64,000 bases of DNA. It comes from Rhynchonema sp. JSB1_4. Taxonomy: Eukaryota; Nematoda; Chromadorea; Monhysterida; Xyalidae. Below the pieces are notes generated by a model. It saw only the letters and a program-made list of their open reading frames with translations, made no database searches and was not told the origin of the DNA. The position numbers were made by a program, and so were the translations under genes. Shown here piece by piece: positions 48,030 through 59,390 of this stretch. Positions within the stretch are counted from its first letter, which is position 1. Each line of letters begins with the position of its first letter. The stretch covers positions 1 to 64,000 of the forward strand of contig JASAMV010002806.1 of the NCBI GenBank assembly GCA_030248065.1, read 5' to 3'.

Positions 48030-48270
48030 GTTCCAGACACTGTGGAAGTAGGTTGCAAGCAGCTCAGCTTTACCCTGACTGTCAGCAACCAACTCACCAT
48101 CAGCAGTCTGGAGTGGCGGCAACTCAGACGCCAGTTTGCCCGTGTAGTCATAAAAACTATGACAGAGCTGTTTGGGATTACTGAGATTTGTGATGTTTGA
48201 ACGCAAATACCCAGCCTGTGCCTTTCTGACTTCATTTCGGACAGTCCGGCGCAGGTTGTAGTAGTGTGTT
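48030..48270 (-). pseudogene. LINE fragment, region before the RT core
   Basis: Near-identical to 33125-33350, including broken frames. Confidence 0.7.
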
Positions 48271-48280
48271 CAAAAGGTGG

Positions 48281-48645
48281 TCTCAAAAGCAGGAAACAAA
48301 AAAAGAAGCGACCAACAAAAGTGAAAGTTTCCCCAAAAAACTACCTGGTTAACGTGAAAAAGTAACTACAGCTGATAGAGGAATATTTTTTTACATTGGT
48401 ATACCACAAAATTTTACGAAAACAGACACAGAACAGGACCAAAGGATCAAAACAGAAAAAAACAAAAAATCAAACACGCGCGCCCCGTTGAAACGTTACG
48501 AATAAGTGGAGAAGAAACAAAGGAGAGCAAAGGAACCGCACAAGGTCGCGTGTAGCTGTCAGATTTAGGCAGCAGCAGTGGTTAATAAAAAAAGTTTTTT
48601 ATTCACATCCCATTTTTTTAAAAAAATTCTTTTTAAATTTTTTTT
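48281..48645. repeat. Unclassified repeat S, copy 1
   Basis: Matches 58046-58430. Lysine-rich in translation, with no domain recognised and no common start codon. Confidence 0.7.
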
Positions 48646-48650
48646 ATTCC

Positions 48651-49160
48651 AGCCAAAAACTGCCCGAAACGAAAAAAATGAGCGCTAAAGCAAAAAATAG
48701 TGGCATTTTTCTTCCATAACGTGTGGTAAGTGCATATAAAGCACTGACGACACGAAAACAATACCAAACAATGGTCAATGAGTACCAACAGTAGTCAGGT
48801 ACACGCACGTACACTTCCCCACGTGGTGTGTGTGCAATCGTGTGGCTTTGTGACACTCAATACGGCAAATTTGGGTGAAACTATTGCCTCTTGGTACACG
48901 ACCAATGCAAATATGTGACAAACAGTGTAAATGTAGAGTGAATATCAAACCGAATCACTGCTTTCGGTTCTGTTGCATCCAATATGCAACTTTTGAAACG
49001 AATTTTTTTTAATTTTTCTTAATGAAAATTTTTTTTTAAAAACCACTAGCCAGCAGGCGGCAGTGGATCATTGCAGTGTTGTTTGGCTGAGTCAGTTGCT
49101 AAATTGGGGGTGTTTCCGGTCTGCGTTCGACGGGACTGAGTGCGGCAGCGATTCTGTGGG
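48651..49160. repeat. Unclassified repeat R, copy 2
   Basis: Second copy of 33376-33885. Confidence 0.75.
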
Positions 49161-49631
49161 ATGTTCTTGGGTTACCAGAATGAGCACTAGCAAAGCAAGA
49201 CTAAACAAAGCTAAACAAAGCATAGCAGTAACAAACAACAACCGTGTTTTTGGAGAAATACACTCTAAACTAGCTTAAGAACTACACTAAAATAGGAAAT
49301 AATCACTATCACGAGACCACAACTGAATAAAACTGAAACAAACGAGGAAACCCAAAACAAGCCACTCCACGAGAAAGCTTACGCTGGTTTTCCGACGCAA
49401 TAAAAACTAATTCAAGAGATATCGCACAACCACATTTTTGCATTTTTACATTCACAGTCAGCTGCGGAGGGACCGGCAGTTCAGTTCATTCAGTGATAAA
49501 GCGTAGACCAGGAGCGCGTGGATCACAACCCCATCCAGCCTGAGACCGACAAGTCAAACCCTTTTGCAAACTTCTTTGCAATCTTATCTAGCTTTTAGAG
49601 GAGGCGAATCGATGAAGAGAAGATTGAGTAC
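49161..49631. repeat. Unclassified repeat preceding LINE copy 3
   Basis: Third copy of the sequence at 30480-30943. Confidence 0.75.
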
Positions 49632-49666
<35 letters not shown>

Positions 49667-51546
49667 CTTTTATTTCGTTTCAGACATGAAAAGGGTAAAC
49701 ATCAACAACCGCTCGAGGCGTGGCAGTAACGATGAATACCTAGGTTTTTACAATTTAGCCGGCACCAATTACATAAAGAGTTGGAGTACATTTGCATGAA
49801 TACAATAATTCAATCTTATAATAATGACAACGTTACACAACTGACACACACAATAATATTTACGCGCCACACCACAACACGATCTGAACAGTATGCAATT
49901 TCGACTTTTCTTTCACATACAGTACACCTTCATCGCTGGACACCCATTTACAAAATTTGGAAAATTTTGACACAACAATATCAGCAGGCAAACAGCTGTA
50001 CACATTGGACATCAATACAAGAGGTAAAGAGGACAAGACAGAATATTTGCATCTGGGTACCGTAACAGCACGGTAATGATTGGAACGAGAACTTTTGCGA
50101 TTTGACACAATAGTTTTCAGTACAATAAAGCCAACAGGAAAATGACGGAAACCACAGACATACATGTGCATCAACTTCATACGCCTTGAGAAAACAATTG
50201 AGCTGTTAGCACGAACACCAAACAAATAAAGTAGGGTAGTAATCAACAGCACGATTCCAATTTCCGAGAAACAGACGAATAGAATACTTTTGAGTTCGCT
50301 CAAACAGGTCACGATCACGATTATGGGTGGGATATACGGCTTCAATGGCATACAAGAGAACATATTGCAACAATGTAACATAGAAGTATCGACGAACATT
50401 CAATGAAACATCACGAAGCAACACACGATTTAAATATCCAGCATTACGTTTCACTCAAAGGCAAGTAATAGTAGCGTGATCAGACATATCAAATTTGGAA
50501 TCAATATCAGCACCAAGATATTTATGAGATTGCACAACAGTGACAGGCTCGGCATTGACAGTAATAGTGGGAGCAGTCAGAAGTGGACTGGACCGAGTGA
50601 AATGATGGATTTTGGTTTTGTTGGGATTGATTGTAAGTAGTTTTGATGAGAAATGCTCGGCGATTGAGTTCACGTCTGCCTGCCCTCAATTTCAGTTTTG
50701 GAGCGGAATTAGCATCCGCACCAGATAATTGAGGACCAAGCACAGAACCCTGAGCAACACCAGAAAGAACAGGCAAAGCCCGATAATGACACGAACCTAC
50801 ACAGACAATTTGAGAGCGATCTGTCAAATAGGATTTCAGTAGTTTTACGAGAGAGTCAGGTACACCATATTCATCAGGCAAACATTGCAACAACAACTAA
50901 TGGGGTGTTTTGTCAAAAGCATTCGCAATGTCGAAATACACAGCAGTGACATGTCCTGATTCATTGAGGCCTTTCGTGACAATCGTGTTGAAACACATCA
51001 GCGCGTCCGTGGTGGAGCAACTGCACACGGAAACCGAATTGGAAGTCTGAGATGTTGGCTGTGATGCAGGGCTAGAGCAGAGATTTGACATGTTTTTTCG
51101 GCTATTTTACAACAGATTGAGAGTTTAGCGGTAGGACGGCAGTCGGGTGGTTTGCACATGGTTACTTTGGCATTGGAGTAACCAGTGCCAACTTGAAACC
51201 ACTCGGCCAAACGCCTGTTCTTACGATACGGTTCACCAGAGCTGCCAAACCGGGAGCGATCGCCTGGGCTCCTTCTTGCAGCATTCGCTAGGCGGTCGGT
51301 GCACGGGTTAAACATAACGTCCGTGCTGGGCACCACCGGGTCACCATTGGTGTTCCAGACACTGTGGAAGTAGGTTGCAAGCAGCTCAGCTTTACCCTGA
51401 CTGTCAGCAACCAACTCACCATCAGCAGTCTGGAGTGGCGGCAACTCAGACGCCAGTTTGCCCGTGTAGTCATGAAAACTATGCCAGAGCTGTTTGGGAT
51501 TACTGAGATTTGTGATGTTTGAAAGCAAATACCCAGCCTGTGCCTT
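49632..51546 (-). mobile_element. LINE copy 3, decayed; longest RT remnant
   Basis: Minus-strand non-LTR retrotransposon with a TAG-repeat 3' end at about 49632-49667. In coding order: a segment before RT (51546-51350), an RT palm motif AVYFDIANAFDK (50900-50950), GVAQGSVLGPQL (50745-50790), and the C-terminal RT side (50455-49860). Frames change several times and the YxDD region is not readable, so it is not functional. Its upstream continuation is cut at 51546 by the LTR-A/LTR-B array. Endonuclease sequence reappears on the far side at 57.3 kb. Confidence 0.82.
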
Positions 51547-51556
51547 AAGTAGGGAG

Positions 51557-51854
51557 TGTAGGAAATTTCTGCCATTAGTAATTTCCTAGTGAATTGTTTG
51601 CCCCATGTGCCAATACTTTGGGGGTGACTTTGTGTGCGGCACGCCACTTTGTGTCGCTAATTATCTAATTGTTCTGATTTCCTTTCCCCCGATTGGGGCT
51701 TTCGCAAACATCCTGTTCTGTACCTATATAATCTGTGCTCTTTCTTTAATTCTTTAGTTGTACCGTTTGTGACTTTGCTTTACCACTAACCATGACAATA
51801 AACTTACAAAACCTACAACGAGACGACTGTATGAATCCTAAGCAACAAACAACA
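51557..51854 (+). repeat. LTR-A copy 1
   Basis: 298 bp, TGTAGGAAATT to AACAACA, with a TATATAA box and an AATAAA signal inside. It is preceded by AAGTAGGGAG, a polypurine tract. Matches 53795-54091 and 55833-56130. Confidence 0.88.
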
Positions 51855-51861
51855 GGACATT

Positions 51862-52305
51862 TTTTTTGGTGGCGATTCGCGTGTCACTGCCGAGCGAGTG
51901 CCGTCGTCTGTTTACGATGACTCTGTTGCGGTTCTGGCGCAGTCCGGTGCGACAACGCGTGAACTCATCGCCAGGGTGGACACGATGCACTCTAGGTTTA
52001 GGCCTAGGCAAGGCTACGTGTTGTGTGTTGGTGTGAACGATGTGACAAATGGCAACACCATCCAATCACTCATTCATTCTCTCCAAAAATTGGTTGCTGT
52101 TTGTCGCATGCGTAGCCCAAATCTCAAAATCGGTCTCGTGCCATTACCAGTGATCAATTCTGACACCCAACTGTACAATAGGTACAATGACATGATCATT
52201 GACTCATTCCGTAGGGATCGCGACGTCTTCATACCTCGGGGTCCTTATAGGAGTGACAATGTTGACAATAGGTACAATGACAACAATGACCAAAATTCTC
52301 TCTGA
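51862..52305 (+). pseudogene. SGNH/GDSL hydrolase-like ORF, copy 1
   Basis: Open frame from just after LTR-A. SGNH superfamily blocks are visible: block I GGDSR, a SGATTREL stretch at the block II position, block III GVNDV, and a LPVIN turn. Block V should carry the catalytic Asp-x-x-His. Here the sequence after SDNV is replaced by a copy of a nearby ACAATAGGTACAATGACA word, so the His is lost. Enzymes of this fold hydrolyse esters of lipids or sugars; esterase domains of this type are known in ORF1 of CR1/L2-type LINEs. The substrate here is unknown. Confidence 0.75.
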
Positions 52306-52551
52306 CATTGGTGTGCTCATGGGTATGTCCATTGTGAAGACATAAATTTTGTCATGTATTTTTTCACTCACTTGTGTTTGTTGTGTACCCCTTTCTGGCG
52401 ACACCTTAAAGCTCACATTTTGCTGTTGGTGGGAGTGTGCTGACTTTTTTATGTTTGGGTCACCATGTTTTTATCTTGGTGCGAGTTATTGTCTTGTATT
52501 TTTTCATTCTGCTTCTTTGGTATTATGCCTACTTTCTTCTAAAGTAGGGAG

Positions 52552-52910
52552 TGTAGAAAATGTTGACTATTTTCTGACTTTTCTGGCATCAGTATGCCAT
52601 GTTAGTATTCTAGCATTAGTGTGTGCCCATGCCTTTGTACACCTATAGCGGATGCCGCTTGTGCTTGCTTGGGGCTTGTGTAAACTACTAATTGCGCCCC
52701 CTTTGGTCTCTTCTTGTGCGCCCCCTTTTGGGGCAACTTTGCCGCGTGTAATTAGATGTTTGCTTTCTGTTGTCTTTCCTGTTTGGGCGTCTTGCCGTTG
52801 CTTCCTGCTCTGACTTTGTCACTTCTAAGATTTCGACTCTACTGAACTCTCGTGTATTTTCTTGGCGTGTCCTTACCTACGACGTTGACGTAAACTTGCT
52901 ACACCAACCA
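52552..52910 (+). repeat. LTR-B copy 2
   Basis: About 359 bp, TGTAGAAAATG to CCAACCA, preceded by the polypurine tract AAAGTAGGGAG and followed by TTTGGCTCCGTGG. It shares its first bases and polypurine tract with LTR-A, so the two families are related. Confidence 0.82.
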
Positions 52911-53780
52911 CTTTGGCTCCGTGGCTCTACTTTCCTTACAAGACAAGTCATACACCAACAAGAGAGCAACGCAAGACACCACATAACCGCAACGACAACC
53001 TTTGCGACAATACCGACCAACACACGAACACCAAAGAAGTCTACTACATTTTTGGCATCCCCTGCGGGAGAGCCGTTCTCGTCATCAGGCCTTGGATTCA
53101 TCGTTGACTCTCATCTTCAACTGTCCGCCCGCAACCAAAGGCTGTTGCTGCCGAAAGGCCCCACAAGAGGGCGCCCGGTGCAGTAAGTCCTCACGACAGG
53201 CAACCACGGTCGAAAGTCGCGGCAAACGTGATCCCGTACACCAGGATAGGAGCAATTGGCCGGGGACAGGTCCCCACCGCGGCAACGGACTACTCGGTCG
53301 ATGTGCGTCACGTCGTCTCGCCATCCGCATCTTCACATCGGTCAACTCCTGGGGGTCGGACATTTCCCCAGTCAAACTCTGCCGTTCAAGGCATCACAAT
53401 TCGCAACTCCGTTCACCGATTCAAGGCGTCTCATCACTCATATCGATTCAATCGCTCAATCCAATCCATCGCGCTCGGTTGGCCACATGAACAAATTCGG
53501 GTCTGCCGAAGAAGCAGCCGAATCAACAAGTCGCCGTGCAAGGCGCATCAAGTCCCCAGCAGAGGGCAAAAGTCGCCGTGGAGGCGCAATTGGGTCGAAG
53601 CCCACAAAATTGGCCGAGAAAAAGCGAACTAGAATGTTGTGAATCATGATTACATATGGTGGCCGATATGTTTTCTAGCAAATTCTAGGGAATTGTATTT
53701 GAGCCTTTGCGATTACATTTTTATTGAGCTTAGAAACCTCAAATGAGTATCTTTGAGTCGCGGTGGGAGTGTTTACTTTC
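52911..53780 (+). other. Retroelement internal fragment and unassigned sequence
   Basis: To about 53060 this is the 5' internal region of the LTR-B element. From there to the LTR-A tract it is a GC-richer, Arg/Ser-rich stretch with open frames on several phases but no recognisable gag, pol or env domain. Confidence 0.45.
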
Positions 53781-53794
53781 TGTTAAGTAGGGAG

Positions 53795-54091
53795 TGTAGG
53801 AAATTTCTGCCATTAGTAATTTCCTAGTGAATTGTTTGCCCCATGTACCAATACTTTGGGGGTGACTTTGTGTGCGGCACGCCACTTTGTGTCGCTAATT
53901 ATCTAATTGTTCTGATTTCCTTTCCCCCGATTGGGGCTTTCGCAAACATCCTGTTCTGTACCTATATAATCTGTGCTCTTTCTTTAATTCTTTAGTTGTA
54001 CCGTTTGTGACTTTGCTTTACCACTAACCATGACAATAAACTTACAAAACCTACAACGAGCGACTGTATGAATCCTAAGCAACAAACAACA
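53795..54091 (+). repeat. LTR-A copy 2
   Basis: 297 bp; preceded by GTTAAGTAGGGAG and followed by GGACATTTTT, like the other LTR-A copies. Confidence 0.88.
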
Positions 54092-54113
54092 GGACATTTT
54101 TCCCTTCTTCATC

Positions 54114-55865
54114 GTGAGTTGTACCACCACTGGTGCTCAGGTGTTTTATGACGCACACATCGCAAAGATACAAGTGTGTGCCGATGAGATCTGTCAAACG
54201 TTTGACGAAATCACGTCTCACAAGCCGCTCGAAGTGGAATTTCCACTGGACGTGCAATTATTCCGTCACAACGTCAGCGTCAGTATGTGGCATCACGGCC
54301 ACAAAGTCTACGAATCGACACAAGTGTGCCAGCCGCAACCAATCTGTGCTCAAATTAAATGCACGTTCTGTCTGCTGATGCTCACCAATCCGCAATGTTA
54401 TCCGCATCAAGTGGTGATTCTACTGATCGCAACCGCATCAATTATGGTGCTCATTCTCACATTGATTATAATTACATCCATCAAGCTGACAAAGCTGTGT
54501 TGGATTCGCTACAAGAGCAAACAGTCCGATGGCCAGAACTATGCTGAAACCATGGAAATGTATTCGCTGAACTGCAGGACAGTGCACTACAAACGCACTA
54601 CATATGCTCAGCCCAGTCGGCGAGTCACCTTTCTGGTGATCGTGTGTTCTCTGCTGCTGGCATTGCCCAATGCCGAGAGCTGTTTCGACTAAACAACACT
54701 GACTGCCAACCAGGATGTGTGCAAGTTAGCAGCAGACGGCATAAAAACGTGTGAAATCAACGAGGCGACACGAATTTTGCTGCCACCAAATTCGCAGTCC
54801 TCATGTTTGCTCATGCAGTCCGACAGCGGTGAGCCATTGGGTTCACTGAACATCGCAACCATGGCCATCAAACTGCGATGCAAAAAGAGCAGCAGTTATT
54901 TCATTCGCAGCTACGAAATGCATGTCAAGTCAGTGAGACGCTGTCCAGGAGCTGGTTCATGCACCAAGACAATCTGCGAGGAAACGACTATCAAATCTAA
55001 AATTGACGAGCTCAGTGATGTCCAAAACACCTCTGGACTCACATTTTGCGAGAACGGACCCTCCTGTTGGGAAAATTCCTGCTTTCTTTGCACCCCAGCA
55101 TGTGTGTTCTACAAAACGTATGTTCAACCAACCAGTACTACGGTATTCGAAGTGTTCCGCTGTGTCGAATACGAGTACGTCGTGCTCATCAGAGCAACAC
55201 TTCACGAACATGATTACCAAGAAACGATCGAACTGGCGTTGTCACCCGCTGTGCCATATACATGGAACAACATCACGTTCACGGTTGCTTCAATCACTCA
55301 GCCCACCATGCCCATACCAGCCTCTACTTTCGTCACCGACGGCAAAAGAGTCGCTAATGTGGAGCAAAGTAGTGGACGTGGTCAGCCAGTCGCTGGTGAA
55401 CTCGGTGACGTGCAGTGTGGCACATACGAGCAAGCCAGGGAACTGGACTGCTACTTGGCATCAGACTTGTGTCAATGTCAACAAGGGATGTCCAAAGTGG
55501 ACTGTATTCACGATTCGAAAGAGCATTTCGACATCAATGGCACTTTGGCCTACATACCAGCTGAACGAATGAATGTTGTCAACAACCACTTGAGCATACA
55601 GTCCAATGATTATGGTGGTTTTGACTTCTCACATCTTGTGGGCACGTTTGCCGAAAAATGGTACACCACTATCATTGCTGTCTTTGTGGGTATCATTGGT
55701 GTGATTATCATTCTGAAGTTGATTCTGCTCATCATTGAATGCATGGTCAACATACTCACACTGATATTCACACGAACACATGTTGAAATTGTGATTGAAC
55801 TGTATTCTCGCTACTTTCTGTTAAGTAGGGAGTGTAGGAAATTTCTGCCATTAGTAATTTCCTAG
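54114..55865 (+). pseudogene. env: Phlebovirus-type glycoprotein (env) gene, interrupted by one stop
   Basis: Two open stretches in the same frame (54114-54692 and 54717-55865) are separated by a TAA at 54690-54692. The first ends like an N-terminal glycoprotein: a long hydrophobic span (VVILLIATASIMVLILTLII), a cytoplasmic stretch, then an internal signal peptide ending NAES. The second resembles the fusion-type second glycoprotein: Cys-rich, with a CFLCTPACVFYK segment like the fusion-loop region of phlebovirus Gc and nematode BEL/Pao Env proteins, an Asn glycosylation site NNIT, and a C-terminal membrane span. The last codons run into LTR-A, so the normal tail is lost. It sits between two LTR-A copies without gag or pol. 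Besides the stop, the 5' end also looks truncated. Confidence 0.78.
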
Positions 55866-56130
55866 TGAATTGTTTGCCCCATGTGCCAATACTTTGGGGG
55901 TGACTTTGTGTGCGGCACGCCACTTTGTGTCGCTAATTATCTAATTGTTCTGATTTCCTTTCCCCCGATTGGGGCTTTCGCAAACATCCTGTTCTGTACC
56001 TATATAATCTGTGCTCTTTCTTTAATTCTTTAGTTGTACCGTTTGTGACTTTGCTTTACCACTAACCATGACAATAAACTTACAAAACCTACAACGAGAC
56101 GACTGTATGAATCCTAAGCAACAAACAACA
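55833..56130 (+). repeat. LTR-A copy 3
   Basis: 298 bp; preceded by GTTAAGTAGGGAG. Its right side leads into the second SGNH unit. Confidence 0.88.
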
Positions 56131-56143
56131 GGACATTTTTTTT

Positions 56144-56614
56144 TTGGTGGCGATTGTCACTGCCGAGCGAGTGCCGTCGTCTGTTTACGATGACTCTGTT
56201 GCGGTTCTGGCGCAGTCCGGTGCGACAACGCGTGAACTCATCGCCAGGGTGGACACGATGCACTCTAGGTTTAGGCCTAGACAAGGCTACATGTTGTGTG
56301 TTGGTGTGAACGATGTGACAAATGGCAACACCATCCAATCACTCATTCATTCTCTCCAAAAATTGGTTGCTGTTTGTCGCATGCGTAGCCCAAATCTCAA
56401 AATCGGTCTCGTGCCATTACCAGTGATCAATTCTGACACCCAACTGTACAATAGGTACAATGACATGATCATTGACTCATTCCGTAGGGATCGCGACGTC
56501 TTCATACCTCGGGGTCCTTATAGGAGTGACAATGTTCACTTTACAACCAAAACAATGACCAAAATTCTCTCTGACATTGGTGTGCTCATGGGTATGTCCA
56601 TTGTGAAGACATAA
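56144..56614 (+). pseudogene. SGNH/GDSL hydrolase-like ORF, copy 2
   Basis: Near-identical to copy 1 but damaged at the other end. A 5-base deletion directly after GGCGATT shifts the frame in block I, so the nucleophile Ser motif is lost, while block III GVNDV and block V SDNVHFT are intact. The reading frame from 56144 is therefore an N-terminally wrong version of the domain. Copy 1 and copy 2 together show that the ancestral ORF had the full SGNH set. Confidence 0.78.
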
Positions 56615-56820
56615 ATTTTGTCATGTATTTTTTCACTCACTTGTGTTTGTTGTGTACCCCTTTCTGGCGACACCTTAAAGCTCACATTTTGCTGTTGGTG
56701 GGAGTGTGCTGACTTTTTTATGTTTGGGTCACCATGTTTTTATCTTGGTGCGAGTTATTGTCTTGTATTTTTTCATTCTGCTTCTTTGGTATTATGCCTA
56801 CTTTCTTCTAAAGTAGGGAG

Positions 56821-57179
56821 TGTAGAAAATGTTGACTATTTTCTGACTTTTCTGGCATCAGTATGCCATGTTAGTATTCTAGCATTAGTGTGTGCCCATG
56901 CCTTTGTACACCTATAGCGGATGCCGCTTGTGCTTGCTTGGGGCTTGTGTAAACCACTAATTGCGCCCCCTTTGGTCTCTTCTTGTGCGCCCCCTTTTGG
57001 GGCAACTTTGCCGCGTGTAATTAGATGTTTGCTTTCTGTTGTCTTTCCTGTTTGGGCGTCTTGCCGTTGCTTCCTGCTCTGACTTTGTCACTTCTAAGAT
57101 TTCGACTCTACTGAACTCTCGTGTATTTTCTTGGCGTGTCCTTACCTACGACGTTGACGTAAACTTGCTACACCAACCA
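56821..57179 (+). repeat. LTR-B copy 3
   Basis: Matches 52552-52910; same polypurine tract upstream and same downstream sequence to about 57320. Confidence 0.82.
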
Positions 57180-57324
57180 CTTTGGCTCCGTGGCTCTGCT
57201 TTCCTTACAAGACAAGTCATACACCAACAAGAGAGCAACGCAAGACACCACATAACCGCAACGACAACCTTTGCAACAATACCGACCAACACACGAACAC
57301 CAAAGAAGTCTACTACAACATCTA

Positions 57325-57850
57325 TCAGTCTACCGTTGTGGGTGGGTTGGGATACTGCTTGTGTTAGACCATAGACAGAGAGTGGAATAGATAGTTTGGT
57401 GAATTCCGGCTTGAGGGCACAGAGATTCACATAACCACAAACGGACAAAATGACAAACTTTCGTGATAGATTGCCCAGAACGTTGGTCAGCTCGTCCACA
57501 AAAATCGTCCGGTTTGCATCTTGCCTCCGACCTGTACACCACCACCGCAGCGCACGAATGATTGCCAACTTGGTACGAGATCGCGATGAGTTCGGTGCCA
57601 TTTGGGAGCGGTGGAGTGACTATTCGATACGGATTGAGCTCGCGCTTGACGTACGCACCGACCCCACCGCCGTTCTCGTTTCAATTTGCAGTGAATAGAT
57701 GGTAGCCGTTGACATTGAAATTACCAGGCGTTTTGTCCGAAATTTTGAGTTCTTGGATTGCGAATATGTCCGGTTGTTCGGCATTTAGACGGGCAGCAAC
57801 AAGGGAATACTTGCCGCAAATTGAATTGATGATGCATGATTAAATTGCCA
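57325..57850 (-). pseudogene. Non-LTR retrotransposon endonuclease remnant
   Basis: Minus-strand translation includes FVDELTNVLGNLSRKFVIL and YGLTQAVSQPTHNGRLID, the conserved C-terminal part of the apurinic-type endonuclease of LINEs. Frames shift upstream (about 57545-57690). It is probably the 5' part of LINE copy 3, separated from it by the 5.8 kb LTR array. Confidence 0.7.
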
Positions 57851-58020
57851 GAAGAACCATTTGGCACACGGCACACACACAAATACGCCATAACAGTAAT
57901 AGGAACACAATGGGAACACATGAATTACGCATCATTATATCAGACAGTCACATCACGAAAGCATGAAGAATGGTTTTGTAGCAGGTATACTGTAAGTAAC
58001 CAAGAGCAAGAGGGAAACAA

Positions 58021-58134
58021 GATGGCTGACAATACAAAGACAAAAGGCGGTCTCAAAAGCAGGAAGCAAAAAAAGAAGCGACCAACAAAAGTGAAAGTTC
58101 CCCAAAAAAACTACCTGGTTAACGTGAAAAAGTA
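58021..58134 (+). CDS. Possible 37-residue Lys-rich peptide
   Basis: ATG at 58021 opens 37 codons beginning MADNTKTKGGLKSRKQKKKR, ending at a TAA. The sibling repeat at 48281 lacks the start and is frame-altered. It could be the N-terminus of a retroelement ORF1 or chance. Low confidence. Confidence 0.2.
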
Positions 58135-58430
58135 ACTACAGCTGATAGAGGAATATTTTTTTACATTGGTACACCACAAAATTTTACGAAAACAGACACA
58201 GAACAGGGCCAAACGGATCAAAACAGAAAAAAACAAAAAAATTCAAACCCGAGCGCCCCGTTGAAACGTTACGAATTGAGGTGGAGAAGAAGCAAAAGGA
58301 GAGCAAAGGAACCGCACAAGGTCGCGTGTAGCTGTCAGATTTAGGCAGCAGCAGTGGTTAATAAAAAAATTTTTTTTCAAACCCCTTTTTTTTAAAAATT
58401 TCTTTTTAACTCAAAATCTTTTTTATTCCA
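58046..58430. repeat. Unclassified repeat S, copy 2
   Basis: Second copy of 48281-48645. Confidence 0.7.
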
Positions 58431-58433
58431 GCC

Positions 58434-58940
58434 AAAAACTGCCCGAAACGAAAAAAAATGAGCGCTAAAGCAAAAAATAGTGGCATTTTTCTTCCATAAC
58501 GTGTGGTAAGTGCACATAAAGCACTGACGACACGAAAACAATACTAAACAATGGTCAATGAGTACCAACAGCAGTCAGGTACACACACGTATGCTTCCCC
58601 CACGTGGTGTGGGTGCAATCGCGTGGCTTTGTGACACTCAAGACGGCAAATTTGGGTGAAACTATTGCCTCTTGGTACACGACCAATGCAAATATGTGAC
58701 AAACAGTGTAAATATAGAGTGAATATGAAGCCGAATCACTGCTTTCGGGTCTGTTGCATGCAATATACAAGTTTTGAAACGATTTTTTTTTATTTTTCTT
58801 AATGAAATTTTTTTTAAAAAAACCACTGGCCAGCAGGCGGCAGTGGATCATTGCAGTGTTGTTTGGCTGAGTCAGTTGCTAAATTGGGGGTGTTGCCGGT
58901 CTGCGCTCGACGGGACTGAGTGCGGCAGCAATTCTGTGGG
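58434..58940. repeat. Unclassified repeat R, copy 3
   Basis: Third copy of 33376-33885. It ends near GCAATTCTGTGGGA, where its sequence leaves the other copies. Confidence 0.75.
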
Positions 58941-59390
58941 AGTGGATTGGTCAGTTTTGCTCCCACACGATCACAGTCTTAATAATCATTGAAATCACTA
59001 CACATCCTCGTGTGGGTTCCACTAAAGTTAATGCGTTCTTCGACTACGAAACAGTCAATATTCCTTAAACTTTGGTAGACGCCTTGTTCCCCGTTTTTCA
59101 TTCGCCGTAGCAACAGTCAATAATTCCTATAGAAACCTTTCTACATCGAGAATAATTCCACTAACCCTGTAACGACAGCAATAGTCGCCAGCGATTGGCG
59201 GCTCGATGCGCAATTTCGTACATAGTGACCCTTCTGTTAGCGCTACGTAGATCCCATCTCAACGGGTTTGCTGGTCTTCTCGGATGAACCAAGAATGCAA
59301 CACGTTGATCGATTCGGTATTCGCTGAATACAAAATTCCACAGGGAAATTCTTTAAATTTGCGCAAAGTTACTCAGGTTTACGCTTCTAC

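Noticed and set aside
52349..52648. 99-codon ORF inside LTR-B (also at 56618-56917), with hydrophobic stretches
   Set aside because: It spans the polypurine tract and the LTR start, so it is regulatory sequence translated by chance.
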